A DNA stretch of 34,223 bases from Acidobacteriota bacterium (GCA_018268995.1 JAFDVL010000035.1:1-34223), one strand, 5' to 3'; numbered from the stretch's first letter, positions 9,081-14,810 are shown. The notes: generated by a model not told the origin, from the sequence alone. Program-made: numbers and translations.

Positions 9081-9761
9081 ATGCCAGACCCGACCTTGCA
9101 CAATTCGCCAGCGTCTTCAGCCATTCGTGTTGCGATAGTCGAAGACCGTCCTGAAATTCGAGAGGGTTTGGTACAAATTCTCAACCACGCTGACGGGTTC
9201 GACTGTGTAGGGAATTATGGCTCAATGGAAGAGGCACTAACACGGCTTCAATCAGCGTCCTCAGCTTTACCTCACGTAATCTTGATTGACATTGGCTTGC
9301 CCGGAATGTCGGGGCTGGAAGGCATTCAAATTCTGCACGAACGGCAGCCACAATTATTATTGGTCGTGCTCACAGTTTTTGATGATGATGAGCGGATTTT
9401 TCAGGCGTTGTGCGTGGGCGCAGCCGGGTATCTGCTAAAGAAAACGCCGCCTGAACGATTGCTCGCCTCGTTGCGCGAAGTCGTCGCTGGGGGCGCGCCA
9501 ATGTCCCCTGAAGTCGCACGCCGCGTGGTGCATCTGTTTCGCAAGTTTCATCCGCCCGCGCAAGCCGAACACGACCTGACACCGCACGAAACACGCATTC
9601 TGAAATTGCTGGTCGAAGGTCACAATTACAAAACTGCTGCTATCGAACTGGGCGTTAGTGTCAATACGATTTCGTTTCACGTGCGCCACATTTACGAAAA
9701 GCTGCAAGTGCATTCCAAATCCGAAGCCGTATCAAAGGCGCTGAGAAACAAGTTGATCTAG
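9081..9761 (+). CDS. NarL/LuxR-family response regulator
   Basis: This 226-residue regulator has an N-terminal receiver domain (about 15-130) with acidic pair E21/D22, phosphoacceptor D70 (VILIDIGLPGMSG), conserved T98 (VVLTVFDDD) and the switch Lys in LLKKTPPE. A C-terminal LuxR helix-turn-helix (about 160-222) reads LTPHETRILKLLVEGHNYKTAAIELGV in outline, followed by the recognition helix SVNTISFHVRHIYEKL. It is the expected partner for the HisKA_3 kinase at 4047, with three small genes between them. It probably depends on translation of the 16-codon leader just upstream. A strong hairpin terminator follows. Confidence 0.92.
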   Translation: MPDPTLHNSPASSAIRVAIVEDRPEIREGLVQILNHADGFDCVGNYGSMEEALTRLQSASSALPHVILIDIGLPGMSGLEGIQILHERQPQLLLVVLTVFDDDERIFQALCVGAAGYLLKKTPPERLLASLREVVAGGAPMSPEVARRVVHLFRKFHPPAQAEHDLTPHETRILKLLVEGHNYKTAAIELGVSVNTISFHVRHIYEKLQVHSKSEAVSKALRNKLI

Positions 9762-9788
9762 CAATTCTTGGCCACGCGCTACAAACGC

Positions 9789-9847
9789 AAAGGGCGGACT
9801 AGGGCTACGATTGTTACTTAACCATAGCCCTAGCCCGCCCTTTGTTT
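9789..9847. terminator. Bidirectional hairpin terminator
   Basis: Arms at 9789-9807 and 9825-9843 pair over 18-19 bp (AAAGGGCGGACTAGGGCTA with its near-perfect complement) around a 17-nt loop, followed by TTTTGTTTT-like sequence on the plus strand. It separates the response regulator from the convergent HNH gene and could serve both. Confidence 0.8.
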
Positions 9848-9859
9848 TCACTGCACTGC

Positions 9860-10408
9860 TTACGCAGTGCGTTCCAGGTAAGCGTCTTCGAGGAATAAAT
9901 ACTTCTTCCATTCAGGCCGTTCCTCTGCCGCGTGATGGAAAGCCGCTTGCCGCAGGCCAAAATACAAAGCTGCCGGATTTGCCAGCAAAGGCATTCGGGC
10001 TTCGTCAGGCGTTCGATCCGCTTTGCGGTTGTTGCAGGGCATACACGCCGCAACCAGATTTTCTGCCGTCGTTCTTCCACCTTTTGACTTTGGCATAATG
10101 TGGTCGAGCGTCAGGTCAAATGCAGTTCCCTTTTTGCCGCAGTATTGGCAACGATATTTGTCGCGCACCAGAATCCGCAATCGGCTGGTCGTGCGGTTTT
10201 GGCGTGAACGAACGTCCACGTAATGCGTCAAGCGAATAACCGACGGAACTTGAAACGTATAGCGCAGCGAACGAATTGTTTCGCCAGGATCGTTTTCAAG
10301 AACTTCAGCTACGCGCCTCCACACCAGGGCCAATGCCTTTGGCGCAGACACAATATTTAATGCCTCGTAGGAAGCGTTGAGTAATAAAACCCGCCTGTGT
10401 GATTGCAT
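9860..10408 (-). CDS. HNH endonuclease
   Basis: This 182-residue protein is a stand-alone HNH endonuclease of the widespread bacterial type. The N-terminus (VLLLNASYEALNIVSAPKAL) is characteristic. The zinc-bound HNH core shows C87-x2-C90 (CQYCGKKG), the catalytic segment around H103 (LTLDHIMPKSKGG) and C122-x2-C125 with N126 (CMPCNNRKADR). The start is fixed by AGGAG at 10415-10419, 6 nt from the ATG. It lies just beyond the downstream end of the tRNA array, separated by a REP-like hairpin, and points the same way. This HNH group is common in ordinary chromosomes and is not by itself a mobility sign. Confidence 0.88.
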   Translation of the reverse strand: MQSHRRVLLLNASYEALNIVSAPKALALVWRRVAEVLENDPGETIRSLRYTFQVPSVIRLTHYVDVRSRQNRTTSRLRILVRDKYRCQYCGKKGTAFDLTLDHIMPKSKGGRTTAENLVAACMPCNNRKADRTPDEARMPLLANPAALYFGLRQAAFHHAAEERPEWKKYLFLEDAYLERTA

Positions 10409-10423
10409 ACCGACTCCTAACTA

Positions 10424-10494
10424 TGTACGACAGGCAGCTTGCCTGTCACTGATTGCTTTCGCCAACGCTCAACAGGCAGGCTACCTGTCGTACA
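10424..10494. repeat. REP-like inverted repeat pair
   Basis: GTACGACAGGCAGCTTGCCTGTC (in two parts) and its inverted relative CAGGCAGGCTACCTGTCGTAC flank a 30-nt centre. The same GTACGACAGGC word recurs as a compact palindrome at 25735-25761, marking a dispersed family. It sits between the HNH gene and the last tRNA of the array. Confidence 0.8.
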
Positions 10495-10500
10495 TTGAAA

Positions 10501-10575
10501 GGGACTGGCGAGACTCGAACTCGCAAATTCTCGTTTAGAAGACGAGTGCCTTGATTCCGATTAGACTACAGTCCC
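10501..10575 (-). tRNA. tRNA-Arg (UCU)
   Basis: Acceptor GGGACTG/CAGTCCC and anticodon stem CTCGT/ACGAG with loop CTTCTAA place UCU at 34-36. The T loop is TTCGAGT. Position 73 is U and CCA is not encoded. Transcription runs right to left, so this is the last gene of the array. Confidence 0.92.
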
Positions 10576-10584
10576 GCATTGTAC

Positions 10585-10663
10585 TGGAGGTGATGGTGAG
10601 ATTTGAACTCACGACCGGCGGTGTAGGAAACCGCTGCTCTCATTTCCGCTGAGCTACATCACC
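10585..10663 (-). tRNA. tRNA-Arg (CCU)
   Basis: Acceptor GGTGATG/CATCACC, anticodon stem GCGGT/ACCGC with loop TTCCTAC (CCU). Position 73 is U, unusual for arginine tRNA, and CCA is encoded. Reads AGG. Confidence 0.9.
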
Positions 10664-10680
10664 AGGGCTGATTTGTAATT

Positions 10681-10755
10681 TGGTGGCTGGCGTGGGAATC
10701 GAACCCACCTGTTCTGCTTTTCAGACAGATGCTAATCCATCTCAGCTATCCAGCC
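10681..10755 (-). tRNA. tRNA-Phe (GAA)
   Basis: Acceptor GGCTGGA/GCCAGCC with an A7-G66 mismatch, D arm GCT...AGC, anticodon stem TCTGT/GCAGA, loop CTGAAAA (GAA). A73 and CCA are encoded. The variable loop is 4 nt. Confidence 0.92.
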
Positions 10756-10761
10756 ACAAAT

Positions 10762-10841
10762 TGGCCTCCGTGGAGAGACTTGAACTCCCGCCCTTCTGAT
10801 TCGTAATCAGACGCTCTTGATTCCATCTGAGCTACACGGAG
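10762..10841 (-). tRNA. tRNA-Arg (ACG)
   Basis: Acceptor CTCCGTG/CACGGAG, anticodon stem TCTGA/TCAGA with loop TTACGAA (ACG, expected A34-to-inosine editing). G73 and CCA encoded. The D loop is long. Begins with C1, unusual for an elongator. Confidence 0.92.
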
Positions 10842-10851
10842 AAAAGAAAGC

Positions 10852-10920
10852 AGGAATGCTGAACGCTGAGTGATGAATTCTATTTCCGCGCATTCATCGT
10901 TCATCGTTCCACCTTCATCT
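10852..10920. repeat. Iterated-word quasi-palindrome in a tRNA spacer
   Basis: Words such as GAACGCTGAGTGATGAATTC on the left are answered on the right by the complement of GAACGATGAACGATGAATG, giving a long imperfect hairpin. Several other array spacers share this architecture with different words. Confidence 0.6.
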
Positions 10921-10929
10921 TTCAGTCTT

Positions 10930-11004
10930 TGGTCTGGATGGCAGGAGTCGAACCTGCGTGGACTTGCTCCCAAGGCAAGTGGGTGGCCTCTACCCTACAT
11001 CCAG
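10930..11004 (-). tRNA. tRNA-Pro (UGG)
   Basis: Acceptor CTGGATG/CATCCAG, anticodon stem CTTGC/GCAAG with loop CTTGGGA (UGG). A73 and CCA encoded. The D arm is short (GGGT...ACCC with a 7-nt loop). Confidence 0.92.
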
Positions 11005-11026
11005 AAATATTGGCAGAAATTTCAGG

Positions 11027-11101
11027 GCCAGTGGTGAGAATTGAACTCACGACCTCAGTCGTACCAGGACTGCGCTCTTGAACCGTCTGAGCTACACCGG
11101 C
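11027..11101 (-). tRNA. tRNA-Thr (GGU)
   Basis: Acceptor GCCGGTG/CACTGGC, anticodon stem CAGTC/GACTG with loop CTGGTAC (GGU). Position 73 is C and no CCA is encoded. The D loop is long. Confidence 0.9.
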
Positions 11102-11107
11102 TGAATG

Positions 11108-11181
11108 AGGATTTAGGAGATAGGATGTAGGATAGAGGGAAACTCGCTCACCTAAATCCTGCATCCTGCATCCTAAATCCT
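11108..11181. repeat. Near-perfect 26-nt inverted repeat in a tRNA spacer
   Basis: Arms 11108-11133 and 11156-11181 are each built of iterated AGGAT words (AGGATTTAGGA then AGGAT twice) and pair at about 22 of 26 positions around a 22-nt loop. They lie between tRNA-Ala and tRNA-Thr. Confidence 0.8.
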
Positions 11182-11187
11182 GACCAA

Positions 11188-11263
11188 TGGTGGAATCGGT
11201 GGGACTCGAACCCACAATGACTGGTGTGCAAAGCCAGCGCCTTGCCAATTTGGCTACGACCCC
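11188..11263 (-). tRNA. tRNA-Ala (UGC)
   Basis: Acceptor GGGGTCG/CGATTCC includes the alanine identity wobble G3-U70. Anticodon stem CTGGC/ACCAG has a C31-A39 mismatch around loop TTTGCAC (UGC). A73 and CCA encoded. Confidence 0.9.
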
Positions 11264-11319
11264 GACGAGAAACCAAAACATAGCTTTCCTTTTCGCTTGT
11301 TTCGTTTGTCCGTAAATTT

Positions 11320-11395
11320 TGGTAGAAGCGGTGAGGCTCGAACTCACGACCCTCTGCTTGTAAGGCAGACGCTCTTGCCACTGAGCTACGCTTCT
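11320..11395 (-). tRNA. tRNA-Val (UAC)
   Basis: Acceptor AGAAGCG/CGCTTCT, anticodon stem TCTGC/GCAGA with loop CTTACAA (UAC). A73 and CCA encoded. The D arm is canonical. Confidence 0.93.
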
Positions 11396-11400
11396 ATAAG

Positions 11401-11472
11401 AAGTTTCGGGTTTCGAGTTTTGGGTTTCGAGGGATTCCCGCGAAACTTGAAACTCAATACTCGAATCTCAAA
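11401..11472. repeat. Iterated-word quasi-palindrome in a tRNA spacer
   Basis: GTTTCGGGTTTCGAG-type words on the left are matched by the complement of GTTTGAGATTCGAGTATTGAG on the right, centred on GGGATTCCC. It lies between tRNA-Thr(CGU) and tRNA-Val. Confidence 0.6.
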
Positions 11473-11473
11473 C

Positions 11474-11550
11474 TGGGGCTGCCGGTGGGAATTGAACCCA
11501 CAACCTGCCGCTTACGAGACGGCTGCTCTGATCCCTTGAGCTACGGCAGC
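11474..11550 (-). tRNA. tRNA-Thr (CGU)
   Basis: Acceptor GCTGCCG/CGGCAGC, anticodon stem GCCGT/GCGGC with loop CTCGTAA (CGU). C73 and CCA encoded. The array has GGU and CGU threonine tRNAs but no UGU that I can find. Confidence 0.92.
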
Positions 11551-11560
11551 ACAAATTTAG

Positions 11561-11634
11561 AGTCTGCGATGGGACTCGAACCCACTCTCTCCAGTTTGGA
11601 AGACTGGTGCGCCAGCCGGTTGCGCTTCGCAGAC
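11561..11634 (-). tRNA. tRNA-Gly (UCC)
   Basis: Acceptor GTCTGCG/CGCAGAC, D stem GCGC/GCGC, anticodon stem CCAGT/ACTGG with loop CTTCCAA (UCC). U73, as usual for glycine. CCA not encoded. Confidence 0.9.
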
Positions 11635-11724
11635 TGAAAGTGACGACAAAGTTTTGATGAAACGTCTTTCGATTAGCAGTCGAAGTTACATGTAGTTCCA
11701 TCGGCATTCGTCACATTTTCACTT

Positions 11725-11803
11725 TGGTCGGGGTGAGAGGATTTGAACCTCTGGCCTCGTGTACCCGAAACACGCGCTCTGGCGCAGGCTGAGCTACACC
11801 CCG
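11725..11803 (-). tRNA. tRNA-Pro (CGG)
   Basis: Acceptor CGGGGTG/CACCCCG, anticodon stem CGTGT/ACACG with loop TTCGGGT (CGG). A73 and CCA encoded. The C1-G72 start fits proline tRNAs. Confidence 0.93.
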
Positions 11804-11811
11804 GTAAAATT

Positions 11812-11887
11812 TGGCTGTGGGAGTGGGAGTCGAACCCACGCATCGCTCGCTTAACAGGCGAGTGCCTTGCCACTTGGCTATCCCACA
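11812..11887 (-). tRNA. tRNA-Asn (GUU)
   Basis: Acceptor TGTGGGA/TCCCACA, anticodon stem CTCGC/GCGAG with loop CTGTTAA (GUU). G73 and CCA encoded. The variable loop is 6 nt. Confidence 0.93.
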
Positions 11888-11897
11888 AGAAAACTTT

Positions 11898-11975
11898 TGG
11901 TAGCTGCGAGCGGAATTGAACCGCTGACCTTCTCGTTATGAATGAGATGCTCTCTTCCAACTGAGCTACGCAGCC
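11898..11975 (-). tRNA. tRNA with CAU anticodon (elongator Met, possibly Ile2)
   Basis: Acceptor GGCTGCG/CGCAGCT (G1-U72), D arm close to elongator tRNA-Met, anticodon stem TCTCA/CGAGA with an A31-C39 mismatch and loop TTCATAA. A73 and CCA encoded. Elongator Met fits best; a lysidine-modified Ile2 cannot be excluded from sequence alone. Confidence 0.88.
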
Positions 11976-11984
11976 ACAAATTTT

Positions 11985-12099
11985 GCGCGTCAAAAAATAC
12001 TGGTCATTTCGACTATCCGGGAGGGAGTCCTGATAGCCCCGGTCAATTTGACTATCCGGCAAAAAATCCTGATAGCCCCGGTCAATCATTTTGACGCGC
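11985..12099. repeat. Two tandem 39-bp repeats inside an 11-bp inverted repeat
   Basis: Two 39-bp units begin GACTATCCGG at 12011 and 12050 and end TCCTGATAGCCCCGGTCAAT; their middles differ. The block is bracketed by GCGCGTCAAAA (11985-11995) and its exact complement (12089-12099). It lies between tRNA-Met and the carbonic anhydrase gene. There is no coding content. Confidence 0.75.
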
Positions 12100-12229
12100 C
12101 GCGTAAATCAAATAACTATTTCATCAAAATCGTTCACGATTGTCTCAAGTTCTGCCTCAAAATCTCCGATAAGCTGTCGAACCCAGGCTGGATTGCTCTC
12201 TGACATCACCCAGATTTACGAAAGGTTTT

Positions 12230-13549
12230 ATGACTACTACCCACAAATCTCTCCACCAGATTATCGCTGCCAGTGTGCTGGCAATTTTGCTTCTCCCACT
12301 AACCTTACAAGCACATAGCACCACTGCGCCTGAAGTGTCGCCCGAAGAGGCGCTTGAAAAATTGATCGCCGGGAATGCCCGCTTTATCAAGGGACTGTCC
12401 CTGGAAAAGCATTACATTGCGGATCGCCCGGAACTCGCCAAAGGGCAACATCCGTATGCCATCATTCTGACTTGCGCGGATTCCCGTCTTTCGCCTGAAG
12501 CAATCTTTGATGAATCACTCGGCCAGTTGTTCGTCGTTCGTGTCGCGGGCAATGTCTCTGACCCCGTCATTCTTGGCAGCATCGAATACGCAGCCGAACA
12601 TTTGCACGCTTCCCTGCTGGTCGTGATGGGCCACGAAAGTTGCGGTGCGGTCAAAGCCGCCGTCGCCAACAGCCCGGTTCCCCCCAACATCGCAAAAATC
12701 GTCCAACGCCTGCGCCCTGCCGTCGAAAAAGCTCGTGTCTATGGCCGCGATGAAAACGAAATCGTTGACGCGGCGATCAAAGAAAACGTGCGCTATCAAG
12801 TCAAAATGATGACGTTTGAAAGCGATGTGCTTTCTGAAATGGAACACGAACACAAACTGAAAATCGTTGGCGGCGTGTACAACCTGCACAGCGGCCAGGT
12901 CGAGTTTTTGTCAGAACGTGATAACGAAGAAGCACCGATGGTAAAAAGCGAGAAACAGCCCGCTACCGCAAAGCCTGTGATCAAAGCCCAACACAGCGGG
13001 ATGCCCACAACCACCGGAGTCAAATCCGCTTTAGTGCCAACGCACTCCGAAAAGAAAGCTGTCAACACGCCAGCACCTGCGCCAGTCAAAAAAGCACCTG
13101 CACCGAAAGAGGCATCGCATAGCACGCATGATGATGACGAGGCGATGGCCTATCAACCACAGCTTTACGCTAACGTCGCCCGAACCGAAGTGGCGTTTGC
13201 CGACTTGCCATTCACCAACAAAGTTCGCGCGGCTTACGACAGCAGCTATCAGGTAGTCTTGAAACGCAATGCGTTAATGCGCGACAGCTATGATCGTTGC
13301 GTATCGGAAGATTGCCGCAGTTTGCCAGCCGGAGAAGTTGTGACCCTCGACTCGCCCTATCTCTTAAACGTGATGGGCCGCCCGGCGCTTCGCGTGCGTC
13401 ATGGCAAACAAACGTTTTATGTCCCTGCTGAAGAAAAGAACTTTGAGTTCTCGACAGAAATGCAGGAAACCAAATCCAGTCTGATGGGCCAGGTCTTGTC
13501 CGCCCCCACCAAACTGATGAACGCTTTCACGATGGCTGGCAAACGCTAA
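12230..13549 (+). CDS. Exported beta-carbonic anhydrase with C-terminal extension
   Basis: This 439-residue protein starts with a signal peptide (hydrophobic residues about 10-28), then a beta-class carbonic anhydrase domain (about 35-232). The zinc/catalytic set is C82-x-D84-x-R86 (TCADSRLSP), H135 and C138 (GHESCGAV). The enzyme interconverts CO2 and bicarbonate, here in the periplasm. After a Pro/Ala/Lys-rich linker (about 240-305) comes a 130-residue C-terminal part of unknown fold with a Cys pair (RCVSEDCRSLP). Plain family members have about 200-240 residues, so the extension doubles the protein. It is transcribed against the tRNA array, splitting it between tRNA-Lys(CUU) and tRNA-Met. 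An intrinsic terminator follows. Confidence 0.9.
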   Translation: MTTTHKSLHQIIAASVLAILLLPLTLQAHSTTAPEVSPEEALEKLIAGNARFIKGLSLEKHYIADRPELAKGQHPYAIILTCADSRLSPEAIFDESLGQLFVVRVAGNVSDPVILGSIEYAAEHLHASLLVVMGHESCGAVKAAVANSPVPPNIAKIVQRLRPAVEKARVYGRDENEIVDAAIKENVRYQVKMMTFESDVLSEMEHEHKLKIVGGVYNLHSGQVEFLSERDNEEAPMVKSEKQPATAKPVIKAQHSGMPTTTGVKSALVPTHSEKKAVNTPAPAPVKKAPAPKEASHSTHDDDEAMAYQPQLYANVARTEVAFADLPFTNKVRAAYDSSYQVVLKRNALMRDSYDRCVSEDCRSLPAGEVVTLDSPYLLNVMGRPALRVRHGKQTFYVPAEEKNFEFSTEMQETKSSLMGQVLSAPTKLMNAFTMAGKR

Positions 13550-13576
13550 CGCCAGCGAGAGTTTCCTTCCCTTTTC

Positions 13577-13609
13577 GGGTGACGCGCGATACGGCTGTCA
13601 CCCTTTTTT
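13577..13609 (+). terminator. Intrinsic terminator of the carbonic anhydrase gene
   Basis: GGGTGAC (13577-13583) pairs with GTCACCC (13597-13603) around a 13-nt loop and is followed by six T residues on the plus strand, 28 nt after the stop codon. Confidence 0.8.
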
Positions 13610-13640
13610 ATTTCAGCATCGAATTTTCAAAGAGCTGAGA

Positions 13641-13748
13641 CTGTAAGATTTGCGTTGCACTTGTCTGGTCCCGCTTGACCACAAAGGTGAGCCTCACGTG
13701 CGCGATTGGCACGATTTACTCACGGCAAGACCAACACAAACCTTACAG
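13641..13748. repeat. Long imperfect hairpin in a tRNA spacer
   Basis: CTGTAAGATTTGCGTTG (13641-13657) pairs with CAACACAAACCTTACAG (13732-13748). Inside are further paired segments (GGTCCCG with AAGACC-side sequence, CGTGC with GCACG), so about 108 nt can fold into one extended structure. I checked the inner part as a possible tRNA and it lacks the invariant loops. Confidence 0.6.
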
Positions 13749-13786
13749 GCAGTTGTCACGTTCAACCGTAAACGCTGACAGAAACC

Positions 13787-13863
13787 TGGTGAATCGGGTG
13801 GGATTTGAACCCACAACCTCCTGCTTAAGAGGCAGGCACTCTGGCCCATTGAGTTACCGATTC
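13787..13863 (-). tRNA. tRNA-Lys (CUU)
   Basis: Acceptor GAATCGG/CCGATTC, D stem ACTC/GAGT, anticodon stem CCTGC/GCAGG with loop CTCTTAA (CUU). A73 and CCA encoded. Confidence 0.93.
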
Positions 13864-13868
13864 AATTC

Positions 13869-13945
13869 TGGCGGGAACGACGGGACTTGAACCCGCGATC
13901 TCAGCATTGACAGTGCTGCGGCCACTCCAACTAGCCCACGTCCCC
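13869..13945 (-). tRNA. tRNA-Asp (GUC)
   Basis: Acceptor GGGGACG/CGTTCCC, anticodon stem CAGCA/TGCTG with loop CTGTCAA (GUC). G73, the aspartate discriminator, and CCA encoded. Confidence 0.93.
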
Positions 13946-13954
13946 ATTTCAAAT

Positions 13955-14030
13955 TGGCAGCGGTGGCGAGACTTGAACTCGCTAGGGATAGCTTGAAAAA
14001 CTACCTGCGCGACGCTTTGCATTCACCGCC
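13955..14030 (-). tRNA. tRNA-Glu (UUC), atypical D arm
   Basis: Acceptor GGCGGTG/CACCGCT, anticodon stem GTAGT/GCTAT with loop TTTTCAA (UUC), T arm GCGAG/CTCGC with TTCAAGT. G73 and CCA encoded. The D arm (TGC...GCA) has a loop without the conserved GG, so tertiary contact with the T loop should be weak. Automated scans may score it low. Confidence 0.75.
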
Positions 14031-14041
14031 TTATCAAACTT

Positions 14042-14118
14042 TGGCAGCCCGTATGAGGTTTGAACTCATCATCTCCGAATTGAGAATCCGGCGTGTTGGC
14101 CAACTACACCAACGGGCC
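14042..14118 (-). tRNA. tRNA-Glu (CUC)
   Basis: Acceptor GGCCCGT/ACGGGCT, D stem GTGT/ACAC, anticodon stem CCGGA/TTCGG with loop TTCTCAA (CUC). G73 and CCA encoded. Confidence 0.92.
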
Positions 14119-14127
14119 ACGAGATGC

Positions 14128-14206
14128 TGGTCGGCTCGGTTGGATTTGAACCAACGACCTATCGGTTATCAACCGATTGCTCACAACCGGACTGAGCTTC
14201 GAGCCG
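14128..14206 (-). tRNA. tRNA-Ile (GAU)
   Basis: Acceptor CGGCTCG/CGAGCCG, anticodon stem ATCGG/CCGAT with loop TTGATAA (GAU). A73 and CCA encoded. Its 5' end lies only 3 nt after the stop codon of the small ORF at 14210-14440. Confidence 0.92.
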
Positions 14207-14209
14207 AAA

Positions 14210-14440
14210 CTAATGCTGCGTTGCATCCACAGCCATAATCGCCTTCACCTGTGCATGCCAGGCGCGATACTGCTCCAACTTATTGGCCTGCCGACACAGC
14301 GCAAAAATCGTTTGAATCCGTTCAGATTCTTTTGCTGAAGCAGCGCCTTTGATCGCTTTGGCCAACAACGGCTTCAGCTCTTCCTCTAAATCAATCAGGC
14401 GTCTGGAGGTCATCCGCATAGCTCTTGTTCTCAACATCAT
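14210..14440 (-). CDS. Small basic helical protein embedded in the tRNA array
   Basis: This 76-residue protein of unknown family starts MMLRTRAMRMTSRRL and is predicted mostly helical (DLEEELKPLLAKAIKGAASA, then ERIQTIFALCRQANKLEQYR). The start at 14440 is set by AGGAG at 14449-14453, 8 nt upstream; an ATG at 14458 would bury that site inside the gene. The 3' CCA of tRNA-Gln lies 25 nt upstream and the 5' end of tRNA-Ile 3 nt downstream, all on the same strand. It therefore must be transcribed with the tRNAs, and RNase P processing of tRNA-Ile would cut just after the stop codon. Basic N-terminus and length would suit RNA binding, which is speculation. Confidence 0.65.
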   Translation of the reverse strand: MMLRTRAMRMTSRRLIDLEEELKPLLAKAIKGAASAKESERIQTIFALCRQANKLEQYRAWHAQVKAIMAVDATQH

Positions 14441-14465
14441 TGGTGCTGCTCCTTTCATTTACATT

Positions 14466-14540
14466 TGGCTGCGATGCAAGGATTCGAACCTTGATAAGCA
14501 ACTTCAAAGGCTGCTGTCCTGCCCATTAGACGACATCGCA
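14466..14540 (-). tRNA. tRNA-Gln (UUG)
   Basis: Acceptor TGCGATG/CATCGCA, D stem GTC/GAC, anticodon stem GCAGC/GTTGC with loop CTTTGAA (UUG). G73 and CCA encoded. The U1-A72 pair fits glutamine identity. Confidence 0.93.
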
Positions 14541-14552
14541 ACGATTTCAATT

Positions 14553-14629
14553 TGGGGCTCGCGACCGGATTTGAACCGGCAATCCCCTGATCCACAGTCA
14601 GGCGCTTTACCAATTAAGCTACGCTCGCC
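14553..14629 (-). tRNA. tRNA-His (GUG) with tandem G-A in the acceptor stem
   Basis: The anticodon loop CTGTGGA (GUG) and the G-1/C73 pair mark histidine identity. The acceptor is GCGAGCG/CGCGAGC, so positions 3-70 and 4-69 are G-A and A-G: a 5'-GA/3'-AG tandem mismatch inside an otherwise paired stem. CCA encoded. Confidence 0.9.
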
Positions 14630-14636
14630 ATAACAC

Positions 14637-14726
14637 TGCTCCCACTGAGACTCGAACTCAGACCACGCGCTAATCTGGCGCTTGCAGGGTATAAATCTGC
14701 CGCTCTGCCAATTGAGCTATAGGAGC
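14637..14726 (-). tRNA. Class II tRNA with UAU anticodon (identity uncertain)
   Basis: Acceptor GCTCCTA/TGGGAGC, canonical D arm GCTC/GAGC, anticodon stem GCAGA/CCTGC (A31-C39 mismatch) with loop TTTATAC, giving UAU at 34-36. The variable region is 22 nt and contains a GCGC/GCGC stem, as in Leu, Ser or Tyr tRNAs. The T arm is CTGAG/CTCAG. A73; no CCA. UAU would read AUA (Ile), yet isoleucine tRNAs are class I, so the charged amino acid is unclear. Confidence 0.75.
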
Positions 14727-14735
14727 CACACAGAA

Positions 14736-14810
14736 TGAGTCCGGTGGGACTCGAACCCACGTCTCACGGCTTAAAAGGCCGTTGCCTTAATCCAGCTAGG
14801 CTACAGACTC
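14736..14810 (-). tRNA. tRNA-Lys (UUU)
   Basis: Acceptor GAGTCTG/CGGACTC, D stem GCCT/AGGC, anticodon stem ACGGC/GCCGT with loop CTTTTAA (UUU). A73; CCA not encoded. Confidence 0.93.

Noticed and set aside
9860..10408. HNH gene as a homing endonuclease or mobility gene of the array
   Set aside because: It belongs to a common stand-alone chromosomal HNH group, and no intron or integration site is visible.
10922..12089. Several minus-strand ORFs (for example 10922-11347, 11148-11381, 11673-12089) and plus-strand ORFs across the array
   Set aside because: They run through tRNA genes and carry tRNA-derived peptides such as GSSPT, GFESHRF and VQFRSQ; no ribosome sites.
13662..13736. A tRNA-like fold in the spacer between carbonic anhydrase and tRNA-Lys (GGTCTTG/CGGGACC)
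   Set aside because: The ends pair like an acceptor stem, but there is no D loop GG, no TTC in the T loop and position 33 would be A; it is better explained as part of the long quasi-palindrome.
13675..13890. Plus-strand ORF of 71 codons containing VGFEPTTSC
   Set aside because: The GFEPTTS-type peptide is the classic artefact of translating the antisense of tRNA T arms; the region is tRNA-Lys(CUU).
13954..14633. Plus-strand ORFs of 94 codons at 13954 and 14349
   Set aside because: They are antisense to tRNA genes (peptides such as RLDLNQRPIGYQP and GSRPDLNRQSPD) and are well-known misannotations.
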